From NCBI GenBank assembly GCA_022640795.1, contig JALCCK010000022.1, forward strand, positions 1 through 40,904: a stretch of DNA of 40,904 nt, in the 5' to 3' direction. This DNA comes from Treponema sp. GTDB taxonomy: Bacteria; Spirochaetota; Spirochaetia; Treponematales; Treponemataceae. A model generated the notes under the pieces. That model was not told the origin of the DNA. It searched no databases and saw only the letters and a program-made list of their open reading frames with translations. Below are positions 1 to 9,408 of this stretch, one piece after another. The position numbers were made by a program, and so were the translations under genes. Each line of letters begins with the position of its first letter. Within the stretch, counting starts at the first letter, position 1.

Positions 1-68
1 GCAACTTTTCCATTCCGTTTGACCGCTATAACAGTCGTACTACGGATTTTTTCAAATTTATGATTCAT
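1..68 (-). CDS. hslV: HslV (ClpQ) protease subunit, N-terminal fragment
   Basis: Only the first 22 codons are in the window; the gene runs off the left edge. The visible peptide contains STTVIAVKRNGKV, matching the start of the HslV family, where the Thr of the TT pair becomes the catalytic N-terminal nucleophile after the short propeptide is removed. HslV forms the proteolytic core of the cytoplasmic ATP-dependent HslUV protease. The ATG overlaps the stop of the upstream xerC-like gene (ATGA), so the two are probably translationally coupled. The GGAGG inside the last xerC codons serves as ribosome binding site. The order recombinase-hslV is the same as the codV-clpQ arrangement of Firmicutes, which supports the call despite the short sequence. 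Confidence 0.8.
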   Translation of the reverse strand, partial: MNHKFEKIRSTTVIAVKRNGKV

Positions 69-976
69 TTATTTTTTCCTCCGTGCGGATGCGCCTTTGT
101 ATAAACCGAAATAAGACGCTCTGTCGTCACATGTGTATATCGCTGTGTTGTTGAAATACTTGCGTGCCCCAGCATTTCCTGAACAGCCCTGATGTCAGCC
201 CCTCCCGCAAGCATCTGGGTAGCAAAAGTATGACGAAAAGAATGGGGAGAAACCCGATGATTCGTTCCGTCGGACCCGGAATAACGGGCAACGATCCATC
301 CGATTCCATGTGCCGTAAGAGCTGTTCCTTTCTGATTCACGAAAATATTTTTCACCATATCCCGCAGATGATGATCACTGAAAAATTTTTTCCGGTCAGA
401 AAGGTATTCCACCAGCGCCTGCCGGGCATCATTCTCAAAGTACACCCGGCGATCTTTTCGTCCCTTCCCGGTAACAATGGCAGACCGATAACCATCCGCA
501 AGATCGGAAAAAGTAAGCGATGCAAGTTCACTTACCCTGCACCCCGAAGAATACAGCATTTCGAAAATAGCCCGGTCTCGTTTTGCCCACAACAACTCTT
601 TTTTCTCCGGCTGCCTGCAGAGTTCATCGACTTCCGCTCCGGTCATGAAACGGGGCAGTCTCACCGGCATTCTGACCGTTCTCAACTCCAGCGCCGGATT
701 ATTCAGAATATACTGAAATTTTCTGCAGTAGGCAAATAAAGACCGTACCGCTGCAATAAATCTGTTAATTGAGGCAGCTGCCCGTTTCTGTCGGGAAAGA
801 CTGCCGATACACTGTCGTAAATCTTCGAGCGTAATTGAATCTACCGTACGGTTTCCATCGGCAAACTGCGAAAACCGGTGAAGATCATTTTTATACGCAG
901 CAATAGTGTTTTCAGAAACACCGCGTACCGATGAGAGATACAAAAGAAATTCATCAATTGCGTCGGAGAGCGTCAT
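65..976 (-). CDS. xerC: Tyrosine recombinase, XerC type
   Basis: This 303-residue protein has the normal length and two-domain layout of Xer recombinases. It has an N-terminal SAM-like core-binding domain (about residues 1-95) and a C-terminal catalytic domain (about 105-300). The catalytic set is complete: Arg in SSGCRVSELA, Lys in GKGRKDRRV, HxxR in HSFRHTFATQ, His in LGHASISTTQ and the nucleophilic Tyr in RYTHV. Xer proteins resolve chromosome dimers at dif before division. The XerC rather than XerD assignment rests on its position between topA and hslV, as for codV; a second Xer gene lies at 4991-5932 in the same operon. The stop overlaps the hslV start. Confidence 0.88.
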   Translation of the reverse strand: MTLSDAIDEFLLYLSSVRGVSENTIAAYKNDLHRFSQFADGNRTVDSITLEDLRQCIGSLSRQKRAAASINRFIAAVRSLFAYCRKFQYILNNPALELRTVRMPVRLPRFMTGAEVDELCRQPEKKELLWAKRDRAIFEMLYSSGCRVSELASLTFSDLADGYRSAIVTGKGRKDRRVYFENDARQALVEYLSDRKKFFSDHHLRDMVKNIFVNQKGTALTAHGIGWIVARYSGSDGTNHRVSPHSFRHTFATQMLAGGADIRAVQEMLGHASISTTQRYTHVTTERLISVYTKAHPHGGKNK

Positions 977-1004
977 ACTGTCTTATGTCCAAATAAACTC
1001 AAAT

Positions 1005-3182
1005 CTATTCCGTTTCTTTTTCATCGTTTTCAGGAATAGTCTGGTCCTTTTCAAATTCAACTGATTCGTCTGCTGAATGAAGAAAATCACAGTCCGGATT
1101 AATGCAGGATTTATACGTGCCGTTCTTTTTATCGAATTTTTCTACAAGAAACCACCCGCATTTCGGACAGTACTGATCGGTCGGTTTAAAATGCGTTATA
1201 AAATTACATTTCGGGTAATTAGTGCATCCATAGAACTCTTTTCCGCGACCTTTTGTTTTCCGCATGACGATTTCACCGTTGCACCCCGGCATCGGACATT
1301 TTGCAAGTGGTATGGAACGCGTATTATGGCATTCCGGGAACCCTGAACATGCAAGGAAAAAACCGAAACGTCCCAGTTTTTTAACCATCGGCTTTCCGCA
1401 TTTTTCACAGAGAATATCAGTCGGCTCGTCGAGGAACCCTTTTACACATTCCTGTTTTTCCATCATTTCGTCGACACGTTCCTTAAACGGGCCGTAAAAA
1501 TCAGAAATCATCGTATTCCATACGAGATTGTTCTGTTCAACCTGATCAAGTTCATTTTCAATTTTCGCTGTAAAATCTTCACTGATGACATTCGGGAACG
1601 AAGCGACCAGAATATCGTTTATCATACGCCCAAGCTGCGTCGGTACAAGCTGCTTATTACTTCTCGTAACATAATAGCGATCAAGAAGTACTGAAATAAT
1701 GGGTGCATAGGTAGAAGGACGGCCTATACCTTTTTCTTCAAGCGTCCGGACAATAGATGCATCAGTATAACGGGCCGGTCCCTGGGTAAAATGCTGTTCC
1801 GGATAAAATTTCTGAAGTTCCAGTTTTTCCCCTTCTTTTAGAGACGGTAACAGTGTTTTTTTCTCATCTTTTGATGTGAGTGTTTTTATAACGTGATAAA
1901 ACCCTTTATCAACAATTTTGCTCGAAGAAACACGGAATAGTGCGTCGCCGGCAGTTATTTCCACGCTCGTCGTACGGGACTTTGCATTGTTCATCTGACT
2001 CGAGACAAAACGTTCCCAAATAATGGAATACAATCTAAACTGGTCACGAGTCAGATATTCCCTGACAGAATCGGGTGTATATTGTACATATGTCGGTCTG
2101 ATACCTTCGTGGGCATCCTGAGCGCCTTTTCCAACCGCATACTGAATAGGTTTTTCGGGAAGATCATCCGGGTAATTTTTGGTAAGCCAGTCCCGTACAT
2201 CATCAATCGCCGTCTGCGAAATACGAACAGAATCTGTTCTCATATACGTAATAAGTCCAACACGATTCGACCCGATATTTACACCTTCATATAACTGCTG
2301 TGCAATTTGCATTGTTTTCCGTGATGTATAGCCAAGACGGTTGGCTGACATCTGCTGCATTTTTGAAGTCGTAAACGGTGCTTTCGGGCGAATCGTTTTA
2401 TCCGTATATTTAATATTCGAAACAATGCAGTCGGAATTTTTTATAAGGTCTATTATCCGGGTCACTTCCTCTTCACTTTTCAGTTCAGGCTTTGTACCCT
2501 TGTACTGTACAAGCTGAGCTGTAAAGTTCGATTTGCCCTTTATGAAATCAGCGTCCAAAGACCAGTATTCTTCCGGAATAAAATTCTCTACTTCATGTTC
2601 CCGTTCACAAATAAGCCGGAGTGCAACGGACTGCACCCGTCCAGCTGAAAGACCGTTCTTTACCTTCTTCCAGAGCAGCGGGCTCAGATTATATCCTACA
2701 AGACGGTCAAGAACCCGGCGGGCTTTTTGGGCATTCACCTTGTGTTCATCTATATCGCCCGGTGCCTTTACGGCAGCTTTTATAGCAACAGGTGTTATCT
2801 CATTAAACACAATACGGTGTACCGGAGCTTCAGTTTTATCGGCAAATGCATTACGCAGATGCCATGCTATTGCCTCACCTTCACGATCATTATCACTGGC
2901 AAGCAGAACCTGTGTCGCTTTTTTCGCATCACGCTGCAGTTCTTTTAATAGCTTTGCCCGGCCGCGTACCGTAATATATTCCGGTTCAAAATTATGATCG
3001 ATATCAATAGCCATTCTTGATTTCGGCAGATCTATAAGATGCCCCATCGAAGCTTTCACCGTATAGCCCGTTCCCAGATATTTCTCGATTGTTTTTGCTT
3101 TCGCCGGTGATTCCACTATAACAAGGGTAGACTTCGACTTTTTTTTACCTGATGCAATTTTTTTACCAATCTTCTCTGCCAT
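1005..3182 (-). CDS. topA: DNA topoisomerase I (type IA)
   Basis: TopA relaxes negative supercoils by transient single-strand cleavage. The Toprim domain is at the N-terminus (TLVIVESPAKAKTIEKYLG, and the acidic DNDREGEA motif). The active-site Tyr lies in GLITYMRTDSVR. Three Cys4 zinc-ribbon motifs follow at roughly residues 590-700 (CEKC...C....C, CPMPGC...C....C, CPKC...C....C), then an acidic tail. I choose the ATG at 3182 (725 aa, beginning MAEKIGKK) because AGGAAGGAAG lies just upstream. An in-frame ATG at 3212 would add 10 residues, overlap dprA and lack a clear ribosome binding site. With this start, 19 bases separate it from dprA, with which it is surely co-transcribed. Confidence 0.95.
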   Translation of the reverse strand: MAEKIGKKIASGKKKSKSTLVIVESPAKAKTIEKYLGTGYTVKASMGHLIDLPKSRMAIDIDHNFEPEYITVRGRAKLLKELQRDAKKATQVLLASDNDREGEAIAWHLRNAFADKTEAPVHRIVFNEITPVAIKAAVKAPGDIDEHKVNAQKARRVLDRLVGYNLSPLLWKKVKNGLSAGRVQSVALRLICEREHEVENFIPEEYWSLDADFIKGKSNFTAQLVQYKGTKPELKSEEEVTRIIDLIKNSDCIVSNIKYTDKTIRPKAPFTTSKMQQMSANRLGYTSRKTMQIAQQLYEGVNIGSNRVGLITYMRTDSVRISQTAIDDVRDWLTKNYPDDLPEKPIQYAVGKGAQDAHEGIRPTYVQYTPDSVREYLTRDQFRLYSIIWERFVSSQMNNAKSRTTSVEITAGDALFRVSSSKIVDKGFYHVIKTLTSKDEKKTLLPSLKEGEKLELQKFYPEQHFTQGPARYTDASIVRTLEEKGIGRPSTYAPIISVLLDRYYVTRSNKQLVPTQLGRMINDILVASFPNVISEDFTAKIENELDQVEQNNLVWNTMISDFYGPFKERVDEMMEKQECVKGFLDEPTDILCEKCGKPMVKKLGRFGFFLACSGFPECHNTRSIPLAKCPMPGCNGEIVMRKTKGRGKEFYGCTNYPKCNFITHFKPTDQYCPKCGWFLVEKFDKKNGTYKSCINPDCDFLHSADESVEFEKDQTIPENDEKETE

Positions 3183-3201
3183 AAACTTCCTTCCTGAGCC
3201 G

Positions 3202-4239
3202 TCAGTCATCAAACAACGATATCTGACTTTCTTTATCTGTTTTTATCTTCCGCGTTCCCGGAGGTTCCGCTTCACAATGTAGAAAATCTTTATAATCTGC
3301 AATAACAGGAGCTCCCGCTTCTACATATTTTTCAACACACCGCTGTAATTTACTGCGGTTCTTGATTCCTCTGCTGACTTCAATCTCCAATTGCTGCCTG
3401 ATATGTTCTGCGACGAACTTCGCCGCAGAACTGAACGAAGCCTGATGAAACAAAACATCACGGTTATACTCTACCGCAAAATCGGCTGTTACTAATGCTC
3501 CGCTTCCCGGCGGAGCCTGAATAACTACGGTAGCAGCTGCAACCCCGGCAATAATCCTGTTCCGTTGCACAAACCGCCAGGGCAAAGCAGGAACCCCCGG
3601 AGCATATTCACTCACGAGGCAGCCGCCGGATTCAAGGATCTGTCCGGCTAATCGTCGGTGTACGCCCGGGACAATCACATCAATACCGCTCGGAAGTACT
3701 GCGACAGTCTTTCCATCCGCCCGATGAGCATCGAAACAGGAGGCTACAGAACCTTTATGAGCCTCTCCGTCGATTCCCAATGCAAGACCGGATACGACAG
3801 TCTTCGCATCACAACAGGCGTCGTACGAAAAATCATATGCGGCAGACCGTCCGTCTGCCGTTACACGACGAGTACCAACGACTGCAATACAGTCTCTGTT
3901 GAGAACTCCAATATTTCCACGATAAAAAAGCAGAAACGGAGCATCAACTATCTGAGTCAGCAGAGACGGGTAATCTTCAGAACCGTACAAAGTGTAAGCA
4001 CAACCGAAACGATGCATAATACACAATGTTCGTTCAGCTTCGTACACCGCCTTCTTACCATTCCATGTCTCGGAATGCGAAACACGACCGATAATTGAAG
4101 AAATGTCTTTTATAGACAGTAACGCAAGCATACGAGCACTGTCAAGTTTATTCATTAAAATTATTTTTTCTTTCAGAGTCAAAAAAGACGCAGATGCAAG
4201 AGCGAGGACCAATAATTCATCTTTTGCATCATTTTGCAT
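3202..4239 (-). CDS. dprA: DNA-processing protein DprA (Smf)
   Basis: DprA binds incoming single-stranded DNA and loads RecA during transformation; many non-competent bacteria also keep it. The Rossmann-like core shows CIAVVGTRRVTADG, VVSGLALGIDGEAHKGS, AVLPSGIDVIVPGVH, and the QRNRIIAG and PPGSGALVTADFA motifs typical of the family. A short C-terminal extension may be a degenerate winged helix. The start is uncertain: ATG at 4239 (345 aa), ATG at 4248 and TTG at 4257 are all in frame and none has a strong ribosome binding site. All overlap the end of the TPR gene, which implies coupled translation. The gene pair dprA-topA is a common bacterial arrangement. Confidence 0.9.
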   Translation of the reverse strand: MQNDAKDELLVLALASASFLTLKEKIILMNKLDSARMLALLSIKDISSIIGRVSHSETWNGKKAVYEAERTLCIMHRFGCAYTLYGSEDYPSLLTQIVDAPFLLFYRGNIGVLNRDCIAVVGTRRVTADGRSAAYDFSYDACCDAKTVVSGLALGIDGEAHKGSVASCFDAHRADGKTVAVLPSGIDVIVPGVHRRLAGQILESGGCLVSEYAPGVPALPWRFVQRNRIIAGVAAATVVIQAPPGSGALVTADFAVEYNRDVLFHQASFSSAAKFVAEHIRQQLEIEVSRGIKNRSKLQRCVEKYVEAGAPVIADYKDFLHCEAEPPGTRKIKTDKESQISLFDD

Positions 4240-4981
4240 AAGAAGCATCCAGAACAATTTTTTTGTTTGCTTCTGCTTCCGCCTTCTTTTCTTCGGATGT
4301 TGTCAGCGATAAAATTTTGTCATAGAGTGCCACAGCTTTATCAAATTCATGATTTTCATAATATGCCCGGGCTAGTACAAACATTGCGTCAGTATGCTTC
4401 GTGTCAAAACCAAGAAGTTTTTCAAGATACGGAATTGCCTTCTCACTCTGATCAAGTTCAAAGACATAAAGAACTCCAAGCCCGTAAAGTGCCCGGCTGC
4501 TTTTCGGGTCAAGTTCGATAGCGCGTTTATAACCTGATTCCGAAAGTTTTAAATAATTATAGCGCTTCTCTGAAGAACCTGTTGCGTCAAAATCAAGGGC
4601 GGAATTCGCCATATAGCCGGCACAGACACCTATGTAATAATAAAGATTCGAATTTGCCGGATAGTATTCTACTGCTTTCTGAAAAGTCTTTAATGCTTCT
4701 CCGTACATTTTGTTATCAAGATAGCGGGTCCCCAGAATTTTATACCAGATACCAATCTGACTCTGTGCCAACTGGATATCAGCTACTCTTCCCTGATATT
4801 TCTTTATTGCCTGCTGCAGTTCTTCTACAGAGGTTGGATTCTGAACCCCTTCTTCAAGTTTCTGCATACGGATTACGGATCGATTAGACTGGATACAGCC
4901 AGTAAACATGACGGCTAAAAATACAAGGATACCGGTTATAAAAACGGATTTGAGAGGGTACGTTTTTCCGATTTGTCTCAT
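4229..4981 (-). CDS. TPR-repeat lipoprotein
   Basis: This 250-residue protein starts with a basic, hydrophobic signal (VFITGILVFLAVMFTGC). The Cys at about residue 29 looks like a lipidation site, giving a membrane-anchored periplasmic protein. Downstream there are several tetratricopeptide-like helices, for example around MYGEALKTFQKAVEYYPANS, SGYKRAIELDPKSSRALYGLG, KAIPYLEKLLGFDTKHTDA and FDKAVALYDKILSL. TPRs are protein-interaction scaffolds. A good ribosome binding site (AGGAG) sits 6 bases before the ATG and partly overlaps the xerD stop region. Lying between division genes and dprA it may help envelope assembly or division, but that is inference from position only. Confidence 0.8.
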   Translation of the reverse strand: MRQIGKTYPLKSVFITGILVFLAVMFTGCIQSNRSVIRMQKLEEGVQNPTSVEELQQAIKKYQGRVADIQLAQSQIGIWYKILGTRYLDNKMYGEALKTFQKAVEYYPANSNLYYYIGVCAGYMANSALDFDATGSSEKRYNYLKLSESGYKRAIELDPKSSRALYGLGVLYVFELDQSEKAIPYLEKLLGFDTKHTDAMFVLARAYYENHEFDKAVALYDKILSLTTSEEKKAEAEANKKIVLDASYAK

Positions 4982-4990
4982 GATTCACTC

Positions 4991-5932
4991 CTACTTTTCA
5001 AATTTTGTATGGTTATGACCGGGGAAAAATTTTTCGTGGTAATTTTTGAGCTGTTCATCTGTTACATGGGTATAAATCTGCGTCGTAGAAAGATCTGCAT
5101 GCCCCAGCAGCTCCTGAACAGACCGAAGATCCGCTCCGCCGGCAAGCAGGTGCGTCGCAAAAGAGTGACGCAGCGTATGAACTTTCGCATGAATGCCGGA
5201 AACGACTTCGATCTCACGAAATTTTTTCCAGATCCCCTTTCTTGAAAGTTTTTCACCATGAAAATTCACAAAAAACTGCGTCGTGTTTTTTTTCCCAACA
5301 AGCGCCGGGCGTGCACCGGTACTATAAAGTTCGAGCCATTTCTTTGCAGGACCACCAAAAGGAACAAGGCGTTCCTTGTCACCTTTTCCCCGAACTAAAA
5401 TAAACTGCTCGGCCAGATGGACATTCTCCACCAAAAGTTCGGATGCCTCGCTTATCCGCAAACCACAGGAATAAATAAGTTCAAAAAGCGCACGATCACG
5501 CAATCCCAGCGGTTTCCGGGTATCAATCGAAGAAAGAAGCCGGTCGATTTGTTCTACAGAAAGAACCCGTGGTAACGACCGGGGAACCTTTGGTCTGTCG
5601 AGCAGTAACGCAAGATTCTTCGACCATATGCCCAGCCTTTCCAGATACGAGCCAAAGGATCTGAGCGCTGATACATCTTTGGCGATAGTCATTTCGTCTG
5701 CTTTTTGTGATTTTCGCCATATCAGATAATACAGCAGATTCTGTACCGTAACGGCCTTCAATTTGAGCTTCTCCTGAGAACACCACAAAAGGAATTCTTT
5801 TGCTGAAATCGTATAGGTCACAGCCGTTTGTTCAGAATGGCGCTCCACCATTATAAGGTCGGTATAAAAACGCGAAAGGATTACCGGTATAGTCAATTTT
5901 TCATCAGAGCCGGTATTCTGATTATACGCCAT
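4991..5932 (-). CDS. xerD: Tyrosine recombinase, XerD-like
   Basis: This second Xer-family integrase has 313 residues. It has an N-terminal SAM-like domain (about residues 15-110) and a catalytic domain with Arg in SCGLRISEAS, Lys in GKGDKERLV, HxxR in HTLRHSFATH, His in LGHADLSTTQ and Tyr in IYTHV. It starts 4 bases after the ftsZ stop; the ribosome binding site (AAGGA) is very close to the ATG, suggesting re-initiation by ribosomes leaving ftsZ. I call it the XerD partner because the hslV-linked copy at 65-976 is the XerC candidate. The XerC/XerD assignment could be swapped. Co-transcription with ftsZ would tie dimer resolution to division. Confidence 0.8.
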   Translation of the reverse strand: MAYNQNTGSDEKLTIPVILSRFYTDLIMVERHSEQTAVTYTISAKEFLLWCSQEKLKLKAVTVQNLLYYLIWRKSQKADEMTIAKDVSALRSFGSYLERLGIWSKNLALLLDRPKVPRSLPRVLSVEQIDRLLSSIDTRKPLGLRDRALFELIYSCGLRISEASELLVENVHLAEQFILVRGKGDKERLVPFGGPAKKWLELYSTGARPALVGKKNTTQFFVNFHGEKLSRKGIWKKFREIEVVSGIHAKVHTLRHSFATHLLAGGADLRSVQELLGHADLSTTQIYTHVTDEQLKNYHEKFFPGHNHTKFEK

Positions 5933-5936
5933 ATCC

Positions 5937-7277
5937 TTAATCGTCGTTCAAATTTATTGTACGGCTCAATCCTTCTATTTTACGCCAGCATGCAGGTTGA
6001 TTTATATCCTCAGTATTTTTAAAATCCGTAGGAGGCATAATAGGTCTGCCCGATGAGCGGACAGCAGCCTTTGAAAGAGCCTTTCCCAATGTACCGGTAG
6101 CAGAATCTGCTGCCACGACAGTCTTTTTAGCCTGATCCGGCTCATAATCAAACAATTCTGGATTTTTAGAAACTTTTTCTTCCGTTCCTGAACCAGAACC
6201 TCTTACGAGACTATCAAATTCACCATAATCGAGCACATTTTCATCGTAAGTGACAGGCTGCTGCTCACAAACGCTATCTTCGGTAACGCGCTCCTCAGGG
6301 TCTGCAAAACCAGTTGCAATGACGGTTACGCTTACCATATCTCCCATATCGGGGTCAATGACCTGCCCCCAGAAAACACGTACATCTTCATCGGATGAGG
6401 CAGTGATTATACGGGCAATTTCTTCCGTTTCTTCAAGAGAAAGGTTTTCATTCGAACAGATATTTATCAGAACATTTTTTGCGCCATCGATTGAAGAATT
6501 CTCAAGCAGAGGATTTTTTATCGCAGCAGTAGCAGCATCTACCGCACGATTTTCTCCTTCTCCGGTTCCAACTCCAAGGATTGCATCCCCCTGTCCTTTC
6601 ATAGCTGCAGTAACATCCGCAAAGTCCGTATTTACATCGCCGGGTTTCGTAATTATATTAGATATCCCCTGAACCCCCTGACGAAGAACATCGTCTGCAA
6701 TACGGAATGCAGCGCGGATTGGAACTTTTTTTTCAACAATTTTAAGAAGCTGTTGATTCGGTATGACAATGAGAGAATCGACCTGTGCATGCAGTCTCTT
6801 TACCCCTTCCTGCGCGAGCCGCATCCTTGCCCGACCTTCAAAATTAAACGGCGTTGTAACGACTCCAACCGTAAGGGCTCCCATTTCACGTGCTATTTTT
6901 GCAACGACAGGTGCTGATCCGGTTCCTGTTCCGCCACCCATTCCTGCCGTAACAAAGACCATATTTGCCCCCTTGAGAACATTTGAAATAGTTTCTTTAT
7001 CTTCTTCTGCCGCTTTCTGACCGATTTCAGGATCGCCGCCGGCGCCGAGACCTCCCGTCACCTTCTGGCCGATGGCTATTCGTGTCGATGCACGTGAGGA
7101 GTTAAGAGCCTGAAGATCTGTGTTCAATACAATAAAATCGACATTTTCAATATTGGCGTCTATCATCCGGTTAACAGCGTTCGATCCACCCCCGCCACAG
7201 CCGATTACTTTTATGACAGTAGGGCTTGCAGATTGCATAGCCGATCCCGTTTCATCAACTACAGAATACTCCATCAT
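5937..7277 (-). CDS. ftsZ: Cell division GTPase FtsZ
   Basis: FtsZ is the tubulin homologue that polymerises into the cytokinetic ring. The N-terminal GTPase domain has [13 protein letters not shown], the signature [16 protein letters not shown] and [12 protein letters not shown]. The T7-loop synergy region includes [19 protein letters not shown] charged linker follows from about residue 320. The C-terminal peptide (around [11 protein letters not shown]) is unlike the usual DIPAFLRRQ-type tail that binds FtsA. I use the ATG at 7277 (446 aa) because GGGAGG lies 6-7 bases upstream; a GTG at 7295 would place that ribosome binding site inside the gene. FtsA lies 45 bases upstream in the same transcript. 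Confidence 0.96.
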   Translation of the reverse strand: MMEYSVVDETGSAMQSASPTVIKVIGCGGGGSNAVNRMIDANIENVDFIVLNTDLQALNSSRASTRIAIGQKVTGGLGAGGDPEIGQKAAEEDKETISNVLKGANMVFVTAGMGGGTGTGSAPVVAKIAREMGALTVGVVTTPFNFEGRARMRLAQEGVKRLHAQVDSLIVIPNQQLLKIVEKKVPIRAAFRIADDVLRQGVQGISNIITKPGDVNTDFADVTAAMKGQGDAILGVGTGEGENRAVDAATAAIKNPLLENSSIDGAKNVLINICSNENLSLEETEEIARIITASSDEDVRVFWGQVIDPDMGDMVSVTVIATGFADPEERVTEDSVCEQQPVTYDENVLDYGEFDSLVRGSGSGTEEKVSKNPELFDYEPDQAKKTVVAADSATGTLGKALSKAAVRSSGRPIMPPTDFKNTEDINQPACWRKIEGLSRTINLNDD

Positions 7278-7322
7278 ATTTTTTCCTCCCACCACTCGTT
7301 TGTACTTTTCATACTTTTTTAC

Positions 7323-8573
7323 TCAAAAGAAAGTCTTCTTAAATCGTGTAAAAAGACTTTCTCCTGAATCCTTTCTACTCTGAGAATGATTCTTCTTGTT
7401 TTTTCTGCCATCTTTCCCCGTAACGGCATCCTTATTCGCAAGTATCAATCCAACTGCCGTAGCCCAATCAGGAGAACGGTAATATTCTTCAATTCCTCCG
7501 TGCTTTTCAGGAATTCCCAGCCGCACGGCCGACGTTCCGAATACGCTTTGTGCAAGTTCAACAACACCGTTCATTAAGGCACCCCCTCCCGTAAGGACAA
7601 TATTACCGGAAAGCTGCCTCAGATTGGTTTTATGAACAACGGCATTTCTGACCATCGTGAAGATTTCTTCCATGCGAGGTTGTATTATCTGACACAATTC
7701 AGCCTCTGTGGTCAGTTCGGGAGGCCGGCCGCCGACTCCCGGCAATATAACCTCTTTCGAACCGTCAATGTCCGGAAGCCAGCAGCTTCCGGACTCAATT
7801 TTGATTTTTTCAGCCGTAACAGTCGGTATTCCTTTTACGATCGCTATATCATTTGTTACAAGGTTTCCGCCGACCGCAATCGAAGCAGTACAAACAGGGG
7901 CCCCATGTATAAGGACGATGACATCTGTTGTCCCTGCTCCTAAATCTATAAGAATGGACCCAAGATCGAGTTCGTCTTCATGGACGACAGCCTGTGTCGC
8001 AACAAGCGTCTTGAGCATTACGCTGTCAAGCGCGTAGCCCGCCCGATTGACACAGGAACGAACATTCTGAATAGCCGTTCTGGAGGCTGTAACAATATGT
8101 ACTTCTGCTTCCAGCCGGACTCCCATCATGTGTATAGGATCTTTTATTCCTGAAATTCCATCGATAATATAGTCCTGCGGAATCACGTGCAGCATCTCCC
8201 GATCCATGGGAATCTGGACGGCGTTGGCGGCCTCTATAACACGTCCGACATCCTGTCCGGTAATCTCACGGGTATTCTTTCCTCTCGAAGAAACAGCAAC
8301 AAGACCTCTTGAATTGAAACTTTCTATTTGTGTTCCGCCTATTCCCGTAACACAGGACGTTACTTCATAGCCGGCATTTTGTTCAGCAGCTTCAATAACA
8401 CTTTTTATAACAGCCATAGCAGCTTCAATATTGACGATAACACCATTCCTGAGACCGGCGGATGCTTTTTTTGCAACGCCCAGGATTTCCATGTCGTTAT
8501 TGTCGTTTATTTCGCCTATGGCGGCCCGGATAAGACTGGTACCAATATCCAGACCGACTATGATGCTGCTCAC
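7323..8573 (-). CDS. ftsA: Cell division protein FtsA
   Basis: FtsA is the actin-like ATPase that anchors FtsZ to the membrane and recruits later division proteins. Motifs seen are VGLDIGTS (phosphate 1), the SHS2-domain region around residues 80-160, LIDLGAGTTDV (phosphate 2) and IVLTGGGALMNG (adenosine). The C-terminus (SLFTRFKKTFF) is a short amphipathic segment of the kind that targets FtsA to the membrane. The GTG at 8573 (416 aa) has GGAGG 5 bases upstream. A TTG at 8585 would place that site inside the gene. The start lies about 13 bases after the ftsQ stop. Confidence 0.95.
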   Translation of the reverse strand: MSSIIVGLDIGTSLIRAAIGEINDNNDMEILGVAKKASAGLRNGVIVNIEAAMAVIKSVIEAAEQNAGYEVTSCVTGIGGTQIESFNSRGLVAVSSRGKNTREITGQDVGRVIEAANAVQIPMDREMLHVIPQDYIIDGISGIKDPIHMMGVRLEAEVHIVTASRTAIQNVRSCVNRAGYALDSVMLKTLVATQAVVHEDELDLGSILIDLGAGTTDVIVLIHGAPVCTASIAVGGNLVTNDIAIVKGIPTVTAEKIKIESGSCWLPDIDGSKEVILPGVGGRPPELTTEAELCQIIQPRMEEIFTMVRNAVVHKTNLRQLSGNIVLTGGGALMNGVVELAQSVFGTSAVRLGIPEKHGGIEEYYRSPDWATAVGLILANKDAVTGKDGRKNKKNHSQSRKDSGESLFTRFKKTFF

Positions 8574-8586
8574 AAAATCCTCCAAA

Positions 8587-9408
8587 TTATCTTTTACGAT
8601 ATGAAACTGCGCCGTATCTTAAATCAATTTCAGAGACATCCGGCTCTATGGAATTGACGACATCTAATACGACCATCATATACTGTAATGCTTCCTCATT
8701 CAATGTCCGGTCGGTCAAAACACGGGTATGCGAATTTACAGGGATCAGCACAAGTTCATAATTCCCGTACTCTTTTGGAACAACACATATTTCCGAAATA
8801 GCTGCAAAATATTTTTGTGGCAAAGAACGGATATGTGCAATCTGCTCTATGAGCGTCAGATACTTTGCAGGTATACGCATACCTCCGGACAGATGTTCAA
8901 CCGGCAACCCTGAAACAATCGGTACTGTGCCGTCTCTTTCAGGAACTTCCGTATTTGCTGAAAATAATACACCATTTTTATCAATTTGAACAGGGACGCT
9001 TCTTCCGTTCTCGTTCAGGAATGTCATTGCAACCGCCTGTCGTTCTTTTACATCAATATAAATCTTATCCGGAAAACGTTTTGCAACGGTTACCGCTTCA
9101 ATTCCGGGAATAGAATTCAGAATCGAAGCAGCCTGAGAGACGTCAAAATCAATCCAATTCGAAGCATTCATGGATACGAGCGACTGGGCAAGTTCATGTG
9201 CAGAGTAATAATGAAGTCCCGAAAAAGTGACTTTTGGAGAATCAAGACACGGTACTGCCATTTTATAAATAATGACTTCCACTGCCAGTAAAAGGCACAG
9301 AACGGCAAACGTTATTTTTATTATTCTGATTTTTTTAGCAGAATCAGTATCCGTTTTTTTAGTTACCGGAGCATATTCCTTAAATCCACTCACCATGTAA
9401 TCACTCAT
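8587..9408 (-). CDS. ftsQ: Cell division protein FtsQ/DivIB
   Basis: FtsQ is a bitopic membrane protein of the divisome that links FtsA/FtsZ to septal wall synthesis. The layout fits: a cytoplasmic tail, one membrane span (ITFAVLCLLLAVEVIIY), then a POTRA-like segment (PKVTFSGLHYYSAHELA ... GIEAVTVAKRFPDKIYIDVKER) and a divergent C-terminal beta domain. I choose the ATG at 9408 (273 aa, MSDYMVSG) because GGAG lies 9 bases upstream. In-frame ATG 9423 and GTG 9441 are alternatives. It overlaps the ftsW stop by 8 bases. Sequence conservation in this family is low, so the call leans on topology, the POTRA motif and position between ftsW and ftsA. Confidence 0.88.
   Translation of the reverse strand: MSDYMVSGFKEYAPVTKKTDTDSAKKIRIIKITFAVLCLLLAVEVIIYKMAVPCLDSPKVTFSGLHYYSAHELAQSLVSMNASNWIDFDVSQAASILNSIPGIEAVTVAKRFPDKIYIDVKERQAVAMTFLNENGRSVPVQIDKNGVLFSANTEVPERDGTVPIVSGLPVEHLSGGMRIPAKYLTLIEQIAHIRSLPQKYFAAISEICVVPKEYGNYELVLIPVNSHTRVLTDRTLNEEALQYMMVVLDVVNSIEPDVSEIDLRYGAVSYRKR

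Noticed and set aside
164..739. Long plus-strand frame opposite the xerC-like gene
   Set aside because: It is antisense to a well-conserved recombinase and has no recognisable domain or ribosome binding site. The same applies to other long antisense frames opposite topA, ftsZ, gcvPB and pxpBC.
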